From positions 124,001-188,000 of the forward strand of contig NZ_QMDX01000002.1 of NCBI RefSeq assembly GCF_007421925.1: a stretch of DNA of 64,000 nucleotides, written 5' to 3'. The DNA comes from Haloglomus irregulare (GTDB lineage: Archaea > Halobacteriota > Halobacteria > Halobacteriales > Haloarculaceae). Position 1 is the first letter of the stretch. Each line of letters starts with the position of its first letter. The notes under the pieces are model-generated. The model saw only the letters and a program-made list of their open reading frames with translations, was not told the origin of the DNA and ran no database searches. Shown here in pieces: positions 50,862-59,114 of the stretch. The translations under genes were made by a program, and so were the position numbers.

Positions 50862-50926
50862 GACGGTATCGGAGCAAGATTTTAGTCACGATTGCTCGTA
50901 GCGTACTGTGGAGGTGGAACGAGAAC

Positions 50927-51133
50927 ATGTCTCAGAGTGCCCGCAGTGTCGGTCTCCGTGGACTGACCCGGTACGACCTCGTGCTCCTGCTCATCCCGCT
51001 TACTTTCCTGGTCGCGACGGCCGCGGGGGTCTCACTCGACGCTCCACCCCACGTCGTCACGGCCGTGGGCGGGGTCGCCAGCGCCCTCGTCCTGGTTGAC
51101 GCCCTGTTCCGGAACCCGCCGCTGAGCGCCTGA
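50927..51133 (+). CDS. Small two-helix membrane protein
   Basis: 68 residues, MSQSARSVGLRGLTRYDLVL, with two membrane helices (YDLVLLLIPLTFLVATAAGV and VVTAVGGVASALVLVDALF) joined by a short Asp/Pro loop. It is preceded by GAGGTGG at a Shine-Dalgarno-like distance and by a TATA-like element 40 bp upstream. A frame open to 50780 is unlikely to be coding. Function unknown; similar small haloarchaeal membrane proteins are common. Confidence 0.65.
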   Translation: MSQSARSVGLRGLTRYDLVLLLIPLTFLVATAAGVSLDAPPHVVTAVGGVASALVLVDALFRNPPLSA

Positions 51134-51229
51134 GGCCACTCGCCGGGCGTTTCGAGTCTGTCGTCCGGGTTCCTCACCCGAGTCCCGCGTACGTCCCGAG
51201 ACGCGCGGATATCCACGAAACCGCGTCCG

Positions 51230-53335
51230 TTACGCGGTTCCTGGCGCCCCGGTCAGGTCGACGGTCGTCGTCCGCGACCAGTCCGTCTCGTTCAGCACGA
51301 CCGCGCGGCCGGCGCCGAAGACGAACAGGTGGTCGCCGACGTAGCGGGCGCGCCGGGGGTCGTCGACGGCGACGCGGCGTTCGGTCGCGAGGTCGTCGGT
51401 CGAGAGGACGTAGCCGCCCGCCGGCGTCGGGAGGAAGGCGACGTCGTGGCGCGGGTCGTGGGTGAACGCGTGGTGGGTCCGGGAGACGGCCGACCACCGG
51501 GCGTCGAGCAGCCGCGACGTTTCGACCCGCGGCTCGGCCGGGTCCGAGACGTCGAAGACGACGGCCTTCACCCGGCCGCCCTCCTCGCCGATACCGAGGA
51601 CACGGTCCTCGCCGAGCGGGTGGAGATACGAGGAGTAGCCCGGGAGCTTCACCGCACCCTCCTCGGTCGGACTCGAAGGATTCGAGAGGTCCAGCACGTG
51701 GAGCGGGTCGACCTGTCGGAAGGTGACGACGTAACCGCGGTCGCCGTCGAACCGGACGCCGTAGACGCGCTGACCGGGGCTCATCCCGGTGACGGCGCCG
51801 GTCCGTTCGAGCGTCGCCGCGTCGAGGACGTACGCGTCGTTGGCGCTCTGGACGCGGGGGAGTCGCTCGCCGACCGTGGTCGCGACCCGGAGGTGGCCCT
51901 CGTGCACGTCGAAGGAGAACTGGTTCAGCACCTCGCCGGGGACCGACCCGGTCGCCGTCGCGTCGAGGTCGTCGACGGGGAACCGGACGATATGTGTGGT
52001 CGTGGCGTCGCGCCGGTTGTCACGGAGGTACGACTGCCAGCCCTCCCGCAGTCGCTCGGCGGCGCGCTCGCGCTCGGCGGGGGCCAGCGTACCGAGCCAG
52101 CCACGGACGGTCGCCTCGACCTCCTCGCGCTCGGCCGCCGGCGAGAGGTCGTAACCCCGGACCGTCCGCAGCCGCTCGCGGACGTCCGCCGGGAGGACCT
52201 CGCTGTCGAGCAGGTAGTCGGTCCGGAGCGCCGCCCGGCGCTCGGTCGTCGTGTAGGTCGCGTAGACGGCGTCGGGCGAGACGTGGACCGTGGCGTCACG
52301 GCTCCCGAGGAACGTCGTCCGCTCCCGCACCGCGCCGTCGGTCGCGCTCAGCGAGAGCACGGAGTAGCTCACGTCGGCGGCCACCGGCCGGTCCGGGTGG
52401 CGGACCTCTGTGCACGGAACGGAGACGTCCCCGAGCGGCTGCACCTGGCAGGACTCGCCCCGCGCGGGGAGGTCGTTCGCCACGACGAGCAGCACCCGTC
52501 CGTCGGCCAGCCGCGCCGAGACGATGCGCCCCTTGACCTCCCGCTCCCAGGTCGCCGCCGGCGCGTCGGGGTCGGAGACGTCGTACCCGGTCAGCGTCCG
52601 CGCGGGCGCTGCCGACGCTTCGTCGTCGCCGTCGCTCAGCACCGCGTCCGCGGCCGCGCCGATCGCCGAAACGGTCCCGCCGACGGGGTCCGGCCGCGGC
52701 TCGGGCCGTGGCTCGACCGGCCGCCGCACGCGCTGTCGGTCCGGCAGCATCACCACGCGGCCGTCCCCGACCAGCATCCGGCCGCTCCGGTTCAGGACCG
52801 CGGTCACGGTCGCGTCGGCGGGCGGCGTCGCGGCGACCACGCTCGTCCCGCCGTCGCCGCGACGAGGGGCCCGCTGGACGTAGAACCGGTCGCCCACCGT
52901 CTTGACGACGTCCGGCTCGTCCACGCCCGTCACCTGCACGGTGGTCGTGCCGACCCGGGGCGACGCCGACCCGCCGGCGGCTCCGTCCCCGCCCTCGGCG
53001 CTCGCGCCCGCGTCGAGGGAGACGTCCGTGGCGGCCGTCTCCACCGGCGTCGCGGTCGTGCGGACCGGTCGCCGGCGTTCGACTGGCCCGCCGTGACCGG
53101 CGCCGGAGACGCGCTGTGCCCGGGAGACGTACGCGCGGAACGACTCCGTGGAGTCTGAGGTGGTGAGCCCCAGCGCCGCCTCGCTCCCGGCCGTCGACCC
53201 GTTCGCCGCCGAGGCGGGCGCGAGGCCGTCGCCGGTACCATCCCCCGGTGTTGCACCCTGGTCCGCGAGGGTGATGGCCCCGGTTATCGAGGCCCCGAGT
53301 ACCAGCACGACCAGTCCGACCGTTCGCGGTAGCAT
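51230..53335 (-). CDS. Secreted beta-propeller domain protein
   Basis: 701 residues with an N-terminal signal or membrane anchor (MLPRTVGLVVLVLGASITGA) and a Ser/Ala-rich linker (about 35-135). The large propeller domain holds repeats such as VTGVDEPDVVKTVGDRFYVQ, LNQFSFDVHEGHLRVATTVG and DGDRGYVVTFRQVDPLHVLD, followed by NPSSPTEEGAVKLPGYSSYL. The order and motifs match the Beta_propel family (PF09826), found in archaea and some bacteria. It is likely exposed on the cell surface and may have adhesive or hydrolytic functions. Two Cys (about 310 and 323) could form a disulfide. Single gene. Confidence 0.82.
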   Translation of the reverse strand: MLPRTVGLVVLVLGASITGAITLADQGATPGDGTGDGLAPASAANGSTAGSEAALGLTTSDSTESFRAYVSRAQRVSGAGHGGPVERRRPVRTTATPVETAATDVSLDAGASAEGGDGAAGGSASPRVGTTTVQVTGVDEPDVVKTVGDRFYVQRAPRRGDGGTSVVAATPPADATVTAVLNRSGRMLVGDGRVVMLPDRQRVRRPVEPRPEPRPDPVGGTVSAIGAAADAVLSDGDDEASAAPARTLTGYDVSDPDAPAATWEREVKGRIVSARLADGRVLLVVANDLPARGESCQVQPLGDVSVPCTEVRHPDRPVAADVSYSVLSLSATDGAVRERTTFLGSRDATVHVSPDAVYATYTTTERRAALRTDYLLDSEVLPADVRERLRTVRGYDLSPAAEREEVEATVRGWLGTLAPAERERAAERLREGWQSYLRDNRRDATTTHIVRFPVDDLDATATGSVPGEVLNQFSFDVHEGHLRVATTVGERLPRVQSANDAYVLDAATLERTGAVTGMSPGQRVYGVRFDGDRGYVVTFRQVDPLHVLDLSNPSSPTEEGAVKLPGYSSYLHPLGEDRVLGIGEEGGRVKAVVFDVSDPAEPRVETSRLLDARWSAVSRTHHAFTHDPRHDVAFLPTPAGGYVLSTDDLATERRVAVDDPRRARYVGDHLFVFGAGRAVVLNETDWSRTTTVDLTGAPGTA

Positions 53336-53450
53336 GGCCGGCCGTATGCAGTACGAGAGCCAGTCCGTTGTGTAATATCAAAGACGCCTTTGAGCGACCC
53401 CGCCGCGACGGGTGCGACAGCGGTTTGGCGTCCCCGTCCCGAGTCCGGGC

Positions 53451-53669
53451 ATGGCACGTGAGCCGTGCGACGGCTGTGGCCGGTCGCTCTCGATCGCCGG
53501 CGGCGTGGCGAACATCTGGTCGCCGGACGGGGACCGCACGGAGGGGCTCACGCTGGAGCTGAGCGACGGCTCCGAGCACTTCCTCTGCTACGACTGCATC
53601 GAGGAGCTCCCCGAGGACCGCGAGCCGACCGCCGCGGACGTGGCGGCGCTCCCCGAGCGGGACGCGTAG
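53451..53669 (+). CDS. Small zinc-finger protein (DUF7561-like)
   Basis: 72 residues, with C-x2-C in MAREPCDGCGRSLSIAGGVA and C-x2-C in HFLCYDCIEELPEDREP. One treble-clef or zinc-ribbon domain in a compact protein of fixed length. It resembles haloarchaeal zinc proteins of the DUF7561 group, from memory. It may bind nucleic acid or a partner protein. It starts 115 bp after the divergent propeller gene and precedes the helicase gene on the same strand. Confidence 0.7.
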   Translation: MAREPCDGCGRSLSIAGGVANIWSPDGDRTEGLTLELSDGSEHFLCYDCIEELPEDREPTAADVAALPERDA

Positions 53670-53832
53670 CCGGAACGGCCACGAAGGGGGGCACCCGGGC
53701 GAGTGACGCGACCGTCACGGCGCGTCGTCGGTCCGTGGCGCCGGTGACCGTCGGTCGTCCCCTCGGTGGGTTCCCACGACGCGGGGTCGCCGGGTCCGGT
53801 GCGGTTATGCCCGCCGAACCGGTGGAGGGGAT

Positions 53833-55623
53833 GTGGACCCCGCCCGAATCGACGCCGAGTTCCCCGCTCCCTCCTACCGGGGCGCACAGGAGGCCGCCCT
53901 CGACCGCATCCGGGAGGCGTTCGAGGCCGGGAACGACGTAGTGCTGGTGCGTGCGCCGACGGGGAGCGGCAAGTCCCTGCTCGCGCGGGCCATCGCGGGC
54001 TGTGCGCGCCGGGCCGGGGAGGCCGAACCCCACCAGCCCGTCGGGGCCTACTACACGACGCCGCAGGTCTCCCAGCTGGACGACGTGGCGGCCGACTCGC
54101 TGCTCGACGACCTGAGCATCATCCGCGGGAAGTCCAACTACGACTGCATCCTCCCGGGGGAGTCGAACACACCCGTCGACGAGGCGCCCTGTGCCCGCGA
54201 GCGCGGGTTCGACTGTCCGGTCGAGCACCGCTGTCCCTACTTCTCCGACCGGGCCATCGCCTCGAACCGCTCCATCGCGGCGATGACGCTGGCGTACTTC
54301 ATGCGGACCGCCGGCAGCGACGTCTTCGGCCGTCGCGACGTGGTCGTGGTCGACGAGGCCCACGGCCTCGCGGAGTGGGCCGAGATGTACGCCACCATCG
54401 AGCTGACTCCGGGTCGGGTGCCGACGGCGGTCTGGGAGACGACGCCGCCGCCGGCCGTCAACGGCCTCCGGGACGCCACGGCGTACGCCGAACGGCTGGC
54501 GGCCGCGTCCGACCGCCGACTGACCGAGCTGCGGGCGAAGGCCGAGCTCGAGCGCGAGGAGGTCGCCGAGCGCGACCGGCTGACCGAGCTCATCCGCGAA
54601 CTCGGCTGGTTCGTCGAGGACCTCCGGGACGAGGACTCGACGACGACGTGGGTGGTCGACCAGCCCGATGGCGCGGGCACCGCGGTCGTAATCAAGCCGA
54701 TGGACCCCGCGCGCTACCTCCACCACACCGTCTGGGACCGAGGGGCGCGGTTCGCGCTCCTCTCGGCCACCATCCTCGACAAGGCGGCCTTCTGTCGGGC
54801 GAGCGGCCTGAACCCGGCCGACGTCGCGCTCGTTGATGTCCCCCACACCTTCCCGGTCGAGCGCCGGCCGCTGTACGACACGACCCGGGGGAAGATGACG
54901 TACGAGCACCGCGACGAGACCGTCCCGGAGGTCGCCCGACTCATCGTCCGGCTGATGGCCAACCACCCCGACGAGAAGGGGCTGGTCCACGCCCACTCCT
55001 ACGCCATCGCCGAGCGTCTGCGCGACCACCTCGACAGGTTCGGGGTCGGAAGCAGGGTCCGGAGTCACGACTCCGAGAGCCGGGACGCCGCCCTCTCGGC
55101 GTGGAAACGCTCCTCGGGCGCGGACGTGTTCGTCTCGGTCAGGATGGAGGAGGCGCTGGACCTGGAGGGCGACCGCTGTCGGTGGCAGGTGCTCTGCAAG
55201 GCGCCGTACCCGAACACGCGTGACTCGCGGGTCGCGCGCAGACTGGCGGACGACCAGTGGGGCTGGTACTACCGCTCGGCGCTGCGGACCGTCATCCAGG
55301 CGTGCGGGCGCGTCGTCCGCGCGCCCGACGATTACGGGGCGACCTACCTCGCGGACTCGAGCCTGCTGGACCTGTTCGAGCGCGCCCGCCACGACATGCC
55401 GGACTGGTTCGCTGACCAGGTCGACCGACTGTCGACGCCGGATCTGCCCGCGTTCGACCCGGACGCGGCACTCGGCGGGGACCACTCGGATGATCCCGGC
55501 GGAGGTGGGGGCGCTGGCGGCCGGTCCGACCGGGGCGGCTCCTCGTCGGGGCGGTTCGACCGGTCCGGGTCCGACACCCAGGACCCCTCCGACCACCCGC
55601 TCTCGGACGTCTGGGGGGAGTGA
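53833..55623 (+). CDS. XPD/DinG-like superfamily 2 DNA helicase
   Basis: 596 residues. Walker A VLVRAPTGSGKSLLARAI (about 38-55) and a DEAH box VVVVDEAHGLAEWAE (about 172-186). Four Cys suitable for a 4Fe-4S cluster lie at about 102-137 (KSNYDCILP, EAPCARERGFDCPVEHRC). The C-terminal helicase domain ends in motif VI QACGRVVRAPDDYG (about 483-496). It unwinds DNA 5' to 3' in repair or replication-fork work. A disordered Gly/Ser/Asp tail occupies 545-596. The GTG start (DPARIDAEFPAPSYRGAQE) is the family start. Codons and composition match neighbours. Confidence 0.9.
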   Translation: MDPARIDAEFPAPSYRGAQEAALDRIREAFEAGNDVVLVRAPTGSGKSLLARAIAGCARRAGEAEPHQPVGAYYTTPQVSQLDDVAADSLLDDLSIIRGKSNYDCILPGESNTPVDEAPCARERGFDCPVEHRCPYFSDRAIASNRSIAAMTLAYFMRTAGSDVFGRRDVVVVDEAHGLAEWAEMYATIELTPGRVPTAVWETTPPPAVNGLRDATAYAERLAAASDRRLTELRAKAELEREEVAERDRLTELIRELGWFVEDLRDEDSTTTWVVDQPDGAGTAVVIKPMDPARYLHHTVWDRGARFALLSATILDKAAFCRASGLNPADVALVDVPHTFPVERRPLYDTTRGKMTYEHRDETVPEVARLIVRLMANHPDEKGLVHAHSYAIAERLRDHLDRFGVGSRVRSHDSESRDAALSAWKRSSGADVFVSVRMEEALDLEGDRCRWQVLCKAPYPNTRDSRVARRLADDQWGWYYRSALRTVIQACGRVVRAPDDYGATYLADSSLLDLFERARHDMPDWFADQVDRLSTPDLPAFDPDAALGGDHSDDPGGGGGAGGRSDRGGSSSGRFDRSGSDTQDPSDHPLSDVWGE

Positions 55624-55741
55624 GGACGAGTGGCCGCGTGGAGCGGGAGGCAAAGGTGGGTGTTGCCCGGATATGCGCGAGTCTCGAGGAACAGTCGGAC
55701 TATTTCTGGATTATACCGGAATCGCCCCGGTTATGACTGCG

Positions 55742-56326
55742 CTACCCGTCGAAATCCCGGCGCATCGCGATCTCGAACCAGGGGCAGAGTCGCAGCTGGC
55801 GGTACTGCTTCTGGTGCTCGTAGAGATGTTCGTAGGGGACCCACATCCGGCCACCGACCTCCGCGGGGTCGGGGTCGAGGGTGCGGTCCTCCAGGGTGCA
55901 TTTGAGGACGGCACAGACCTCCCACTCCAGACCCTGGTCGAGATAGTAGCGTTTGTACTCGAACTTGTCCGTGATGCGGATGTTGCTGTACTGACCGGGC
56001 GTGACACCGAGTTCCTCTTCCAGGCGCTGTCGGGTGGCGGCCTTCTGGCTCTGTCCCGCCTCGGGGTGGGAGGCCACGGTCCCGTCCCAGTGGGTGTCCC
56101 AGAGGCGCTTGTCGTCGGCTCGCTGGGCCAGGAGCACGTTCCCGTCGCGGTCGAACACCAGCACGGTGAACGCGCGATGCCGGATGCCGTCGCCGGTGTG
56201 GGCCTCGAGCCGGTTAGCCAGCCCCTGCTCCCGGTCGTTCTCGTCGACGACGATGACCTCCTGGCGGGCGTTCTCGTGGTCGGCGTCCGGGCCCACGGCA
56301 CCTTGGCCGGTCTCGTCGGTGCTCAT
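55742..56326 (-). CDS. idi: Isopentenyl-diphosphate delta-isomerase, type I
   Basis: 194 residues, Nudix fold: RHRAFTVLVFDRDGNVLLAQ and the Nudix-like helix QKAATRQRLEEELGVTPGQ, then EWEVCAVLKCTL with the catalytic Glu. It interconverts IPP and DMAPP for archaeal lipid and carotenoid synthesis, and would feed lyeJ and hmgA products in this window. The usual active-site Cys (CGHP or CSHP) is Ala here: HWDGTVASHPEAGQ. This appears to be a haloarchaeal variant, since the rest of the site is intact. A TATA-like TCTTATGCC lies about 25 bp upstream of the ATG. Confidence 0.88.
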   Translation of the reverse strand: MSTDETGQGAVGPDADHENARQEVIVVDENDREQGLANRLEAHTGDGIRHRAFTVLVFDRDGNVLLAQRADDKRLWDTHWDGTVASHPEAGQSQKAATRQRLEEELGVTPGQYSNIRITDKFEYKRYYLDQGLEWEVCAVLKCTLEDRTLDPDPAEVGGRMWVPYEHLYEHQKQYRQLRLCPWFEIAMRRDFDG

Positions 56327-56659
56327 GTGTGCCGCTCGCCCGTGTGGCATAAGACCGCTTCGGCTTTCCAGGTCCGATTCCGGCGCGGTCGCCGGCCGCC
56401 CCAGCGTATAAAGAACCGAACACACACGGTCGGCCGACGGGTTCGTCCCGATGGACGTCCCGCCCTATCGGTCGGTTCGGGGGTCCGAACCCGTCTGGAC
56501 CGGAGGATGAACCGGCGGCTCGACCGTCGTACCCGACGGTTAGCGGTCCGTGGGCCACTACGGGTCGTGACAACACGCCGTATCCGCGGGGATGGAGCCG
56601 GCGACTCTAGATGGCTAGTGCAGAGCCTTTTATTTCGATAGCCTGTATGTAGGGCATGG
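56327..56659. other. Intergenic region with two divergent promoters
   Basis: The left end holds the idi promoter (minus strand, TATA near 56348-56355), and the right end holds TTTTATTT at 56628-56635, 25-30 bp before the rightward gene at 56660. The middle contains GTATAAAG at about 56404 without a gene behind it and a GC-rich stretch. No coding sequence is seen. Confidence 0.5.
56628..56635 (+). promoter_or_regulatory. TATA box of the DUF7504-like gene
   Basis: TTTTATTT is centred about 29 bp before the ATG at 56660 and so supports that start for a leaderless transcript, rather than a later in-frame GTG. Confidence 0.55.
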
Positions 56660-57346
56660 ATGCTACACCAGGCTGTGGACACTGGCGGTGTGGGGCGTGG
56701 GGAAGTGGGCGGTGAAGAGCAGTCGCTGCGGCGGTTGAGCGCACAGGGCGGCCTGGCGCTGTTCGTCGGCGAGTCGTCGCCGGCTCACGCGACCGCCAGT
56801 TCGCGGCTACACGCGCGGACACCCGAGGAGGACCACCACCTGTTCGTGAGTCCGGCCCGGACGCTGCCGTCCGTGAAACATCACGTCGACGCCGTGCCAG
56901 AGGGCGCGTCGGTCCGGGTCGTCCGGACCTCGCGCGGCCCGGACCACGACGGCCGGTTCGATGGGATCCCGACGCGGGCCGCCGTCGACCAGGTGAACGG
57001 CTCGCTCCGCGCGCTCGGGGCCGCCGTCTCCGACGCCATGGAGATCATCGCCAGTCGCGACGCGGGTCGGCCCGTCGTCTGCCTGCGCGACGTGACCTCG
57101 CTGACCGACGACCGGTTCGAGCTGGAACGGTTCCTGCTGGAGCTGCGGGTCGCCGCGCTGTCGACCAACGCGGTCGTCCACGCCCACCTCCCGGTGGCGC
57201 CGGACCACGAGTGGCTGGACGGACTCCGCGACCTGGCGGACGCGACCTGCTACATCGAGGACGGACTCCCGCCGCTGGGCGAGTGGGAGCTCAAGGAGGG
57301 GACGGCCGAGGCCAGCGACGCCGGCACCGCCAGCGGCTCGGTCTGA
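56660..57346 (+). CDS. DUF7504 family protein (RecA/KaiC-like fold without Walker A)
   Basis: 228 residues. The pattern ALFVGESSPAHATASSRLHA, then SVRVVRTSRGPDHDGRFDG, and VVCLRDVTSLTDDRFELERF with NAVVHAHLPVAPDHEW follows the strands and helices of RecA/KaiC-like proteins, but no P-loop is present. Haloarchaea have a family of such proteins (DUF7504) of unknown role, sometimes near signalling genes. The end is disordered. It is convergent with the Lrp regulator gene. Confidence 0.65.
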   Translation: MLHQAVDTGGVGRGEVGGEEQSLRRLSAQGGLALFVGESSPAHATASSRLHARTPEEDHHLFVSPARTLPSVKHHVDAVPEGASVRVVRTSRGPDHDGRFDGIPTRAAVDQVNGSLRALGAAVSDAMEIIASRDAGRPVVCLRDVTSLTDDRFELERFLLELRVAALSTNAVVHAHLPVAPDHEWLDGLRDLADATCYIEDGLPPLGEWELKEGTAEASDAGTASGSV

Positions 57347-57423
57347 CACGCCCGCCACCGACCATCCATCGCCGGTCCACACCCTTTCCTGACCGGGGTG
57401 AGTCACTGACTCCGCAGCGACGG

Positions 57424-57837
57424 CTACCCCAGTTTCTCGTCGAGGATGAGTCGCGTCTTCGTGGAGACGACCTCGTCCAGTTCGCGCGCGCGGGTGATGA
57501 GCCCGTTGAGCGCGTCGGTGTCGGTCGTGTCGGCAACGATGACGATGTCCTCCTCCCCGGAGACCTGCCAGACGAAATCCACCTCCGACCAGTCGGCCAT
57601 CGCGTCCGACACCGCCGTGGTGTCCACGTCGACGGCCACGTCGATCTCGACCATCGCCTTCACGTTCCCCGTCCGGGTGGCGACGGTGAACCGCTCGATG
57701 ACGCCCTCCTCCAGCATCCGGTCTACCCGGTTCCGGACGGTGCCCTCGCTGGTGCCGACCGCGTCGGCGATCTCGGTGTACGGCGTGCGCGAGTCCCGCC
57801 GGAGGATGGCGAGTATCTCCCGGTCCAGGCTGTCCAT
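57424..57837 (-). CDS. Lrp/AsnC family transcriptional regulator
   Basis: 137 residues: an N-terminal winged HTH (MDSLDREILAILRRDSRTPY, TEIADAVGTSEGTVRNRVDR) and a C-terminal RAM/ligand domain (VKAMVEIDVAVDVDTTAVSD, VDFVWQVSGEEDIVIVADTT). Such proteins bind as dimers or octamers to palindromic DNA and sense amino acids. It is divergent from carA with 146 bp between, which makes carA, and perhaps carB with its similar upstream dyad, candidate targets. The start MDSLDRE fits the family well. Confidence 0.92.
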   Translation of the reverse strand: MDSLDREILAILRRDSRTPYTEIADAVGTSEGTVRNRVDRMLEEGVIERFTVATRTGNVKAMVEIDVAVDVDTTAVSDAMADWSEVDFVWQVSGEEDIVIVADTTDTDALNGLITRARELDEVVSTKTRLILDEKLG

Positions 57838-57920
57838 GATTGGCTCGTGGCGGCCCGTACGCGGCGGCGCCGGACCCCCGGCGAGGTGCGTGACTACCCC
57901 TGGCTCCCACTTACCGATTA

Positions 57921-57957
57921 CGAAATTCGCAATTCGGCTTCGAACGCAACGGTTATT
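57921..57957 (+). promoter_or_regulatory. carA promoter with CGAA/TTCG half-sites
   Basis: CGAAATTCG (57921-57929), then ATTCGG and CTTCGAACG (up to 57945) are stacked CGAA/TTCG half-sites, and GGTTATTCC at 57951-57959 is a TATA element about 29 bp before the ATG at 57984. The arrangement parallels that upstream of carB. Confidence 0.5.
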
Positions 57958-57983
57958 CCGGGGGCGAGAATACGAGGCTCGTA

Positions 57984-59090
57984 ATGACGGACGCCGCAGC
58001 CGACGACCGGACCGCGTACGTGGCCATCGAGGGGGGACGTGTCGTGGAGGCCCGGAGCCGGGCCCCCGGCCGTGCGCGCGGCGAACTCGTGTTCACGACC
58101 GCCTACACCGGCTACGAGGAGTCGCTCACCGATCCGTCCTACGAGGAGCAGATCCTCACGTTCTCCTACCCCCTCATCGGGAACTACGGGGTCCGGGAGG
58201 AGCGCTTCGAGTCCGAGCGGGTCCATCCCCGCGGCGTCGTCGCCCGCGAACTCACCGACGACGTGGCCGACTGGCTGACCGAGGAGGGCGTCCCCGCCGT
58301 CGACCACCTCGACACCCGTGACCTCGTCACCGGCATCCGCGAGGAGGGCGCGATGGAGTGTGGCATCGCGGCCGGCCCGGACGCTACCCCCGAGGTCGCC
58401 CGCGAGGAACTGGAGCGGTGTGTCGCCATGAGCGATCACACGGACATCGGCGAACAGGTGAGCGTCCCCGGCCGCGAGACGCACAACCCGGACGGCGACG
58501 GCCCCCGTGTCGGGCTCATCGACTGCGGCGCGAAGGGGAGCATCGTCTCCTCGCTGCTGGAGCGCGACGCCGTCGTCGACGTCGTCCCGTACGACGCCAC
58601 CGTCGCCGACATCGAGCGCACCGACCCGGACCTGCTGTTCATCTCGAACGGTCCGGGCGACCCGGAGAACTTCGAGGCCGCCGCGGCTCTCGTCGACGAG
58701 TACGTCGGTAGCCTCCCCATCGCGGGTATCTGTCTCGGCCAGCAGGTCGTCGCCAACGCCCTCGGCGGGTCGACGGAGAAGATGGAGTTCGGCCATCGCG
58801 GGGTCAACCAGCCCGTGCGCGACCTCCGGACGAACCGCGTCGTGATGACCACCCAGAACCACGGCTACACCGTCGCCGAGCCGGGCGACCGGCTGGAGGT
58901 CACCCAGGTCAACGTCAACGACGACACCCCTGAGGGGCTCGAATCCGACGACCTGGACGTCATCACGCGCCAGTACCATCCCGAGGCCAACCCCGGCCCG
59001 AACGACTCGCTGGACTTCTTCGACGACGTGCTCGAACTCGCCGGCTACGAGACCGAGCGTGGCGCGACCGGCGCCCCGAAGACGACCTGA
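57984..59090 (+). CDS. carA: Carbamoyl-phosphate synthase small subunit
   Basis: 368 residues: an N-terminal CPSase small domain (LVFTTAYTGYEESLTDPSYE) and a class I glutamine amidotransferase domain with the nucleophilic Cys in IAGICLGQQVVANALGG (about 250) and the His/Glu pair in QYHPEANPGPND (about 335). It hydrolyses glutamine and channels ammonia to CarB. ATG start, leaderless by TATA position. Divergent from the Lrp gene; the trmB-type regulator gene converges on it. Confidence 0.97.
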   Translation: MTDAAADDRTAYVAIEGGRVVEARSRAPGRARGELVFTTAYTGYEESLTDPSYEEQILTFSYPLIGNYGVREERFESERVHPRGVVARELTDDVADWLTEEGVPAVDHLDTRDLVTGIREEGAMECGIAAGPDATPEVAREELERCVAMSDHTDIGEQVSVPGRETHNPDGDGPRVGLIDCGAKGSIVSSLLERDAVVDVVPYDATVADIERTDPDLLFISNGPGDPENFEAAAALVDEYVGSLPIAGICLGQQVVANALGGSTEKMEFGHRGVNQPVRDLRTNRVVMTTQNHGYTVAEPGDRLEVTQVNVNDDTPEGLESDDLDVITRQYHPEANPGPNDSLDFFDDVLELAGYETERGATGAPKTT

Positions 59091-59114
59091 CGGGCGCTTC
59101 GACCTTCGAGACGG

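Noticed and set aside
56404-56510. TATA-like GTATAAAG with a following ATG (56451)
   Set aside because: The reading frame from that ATG is only 19 codons with no protein character; probably part of the intergenic region.
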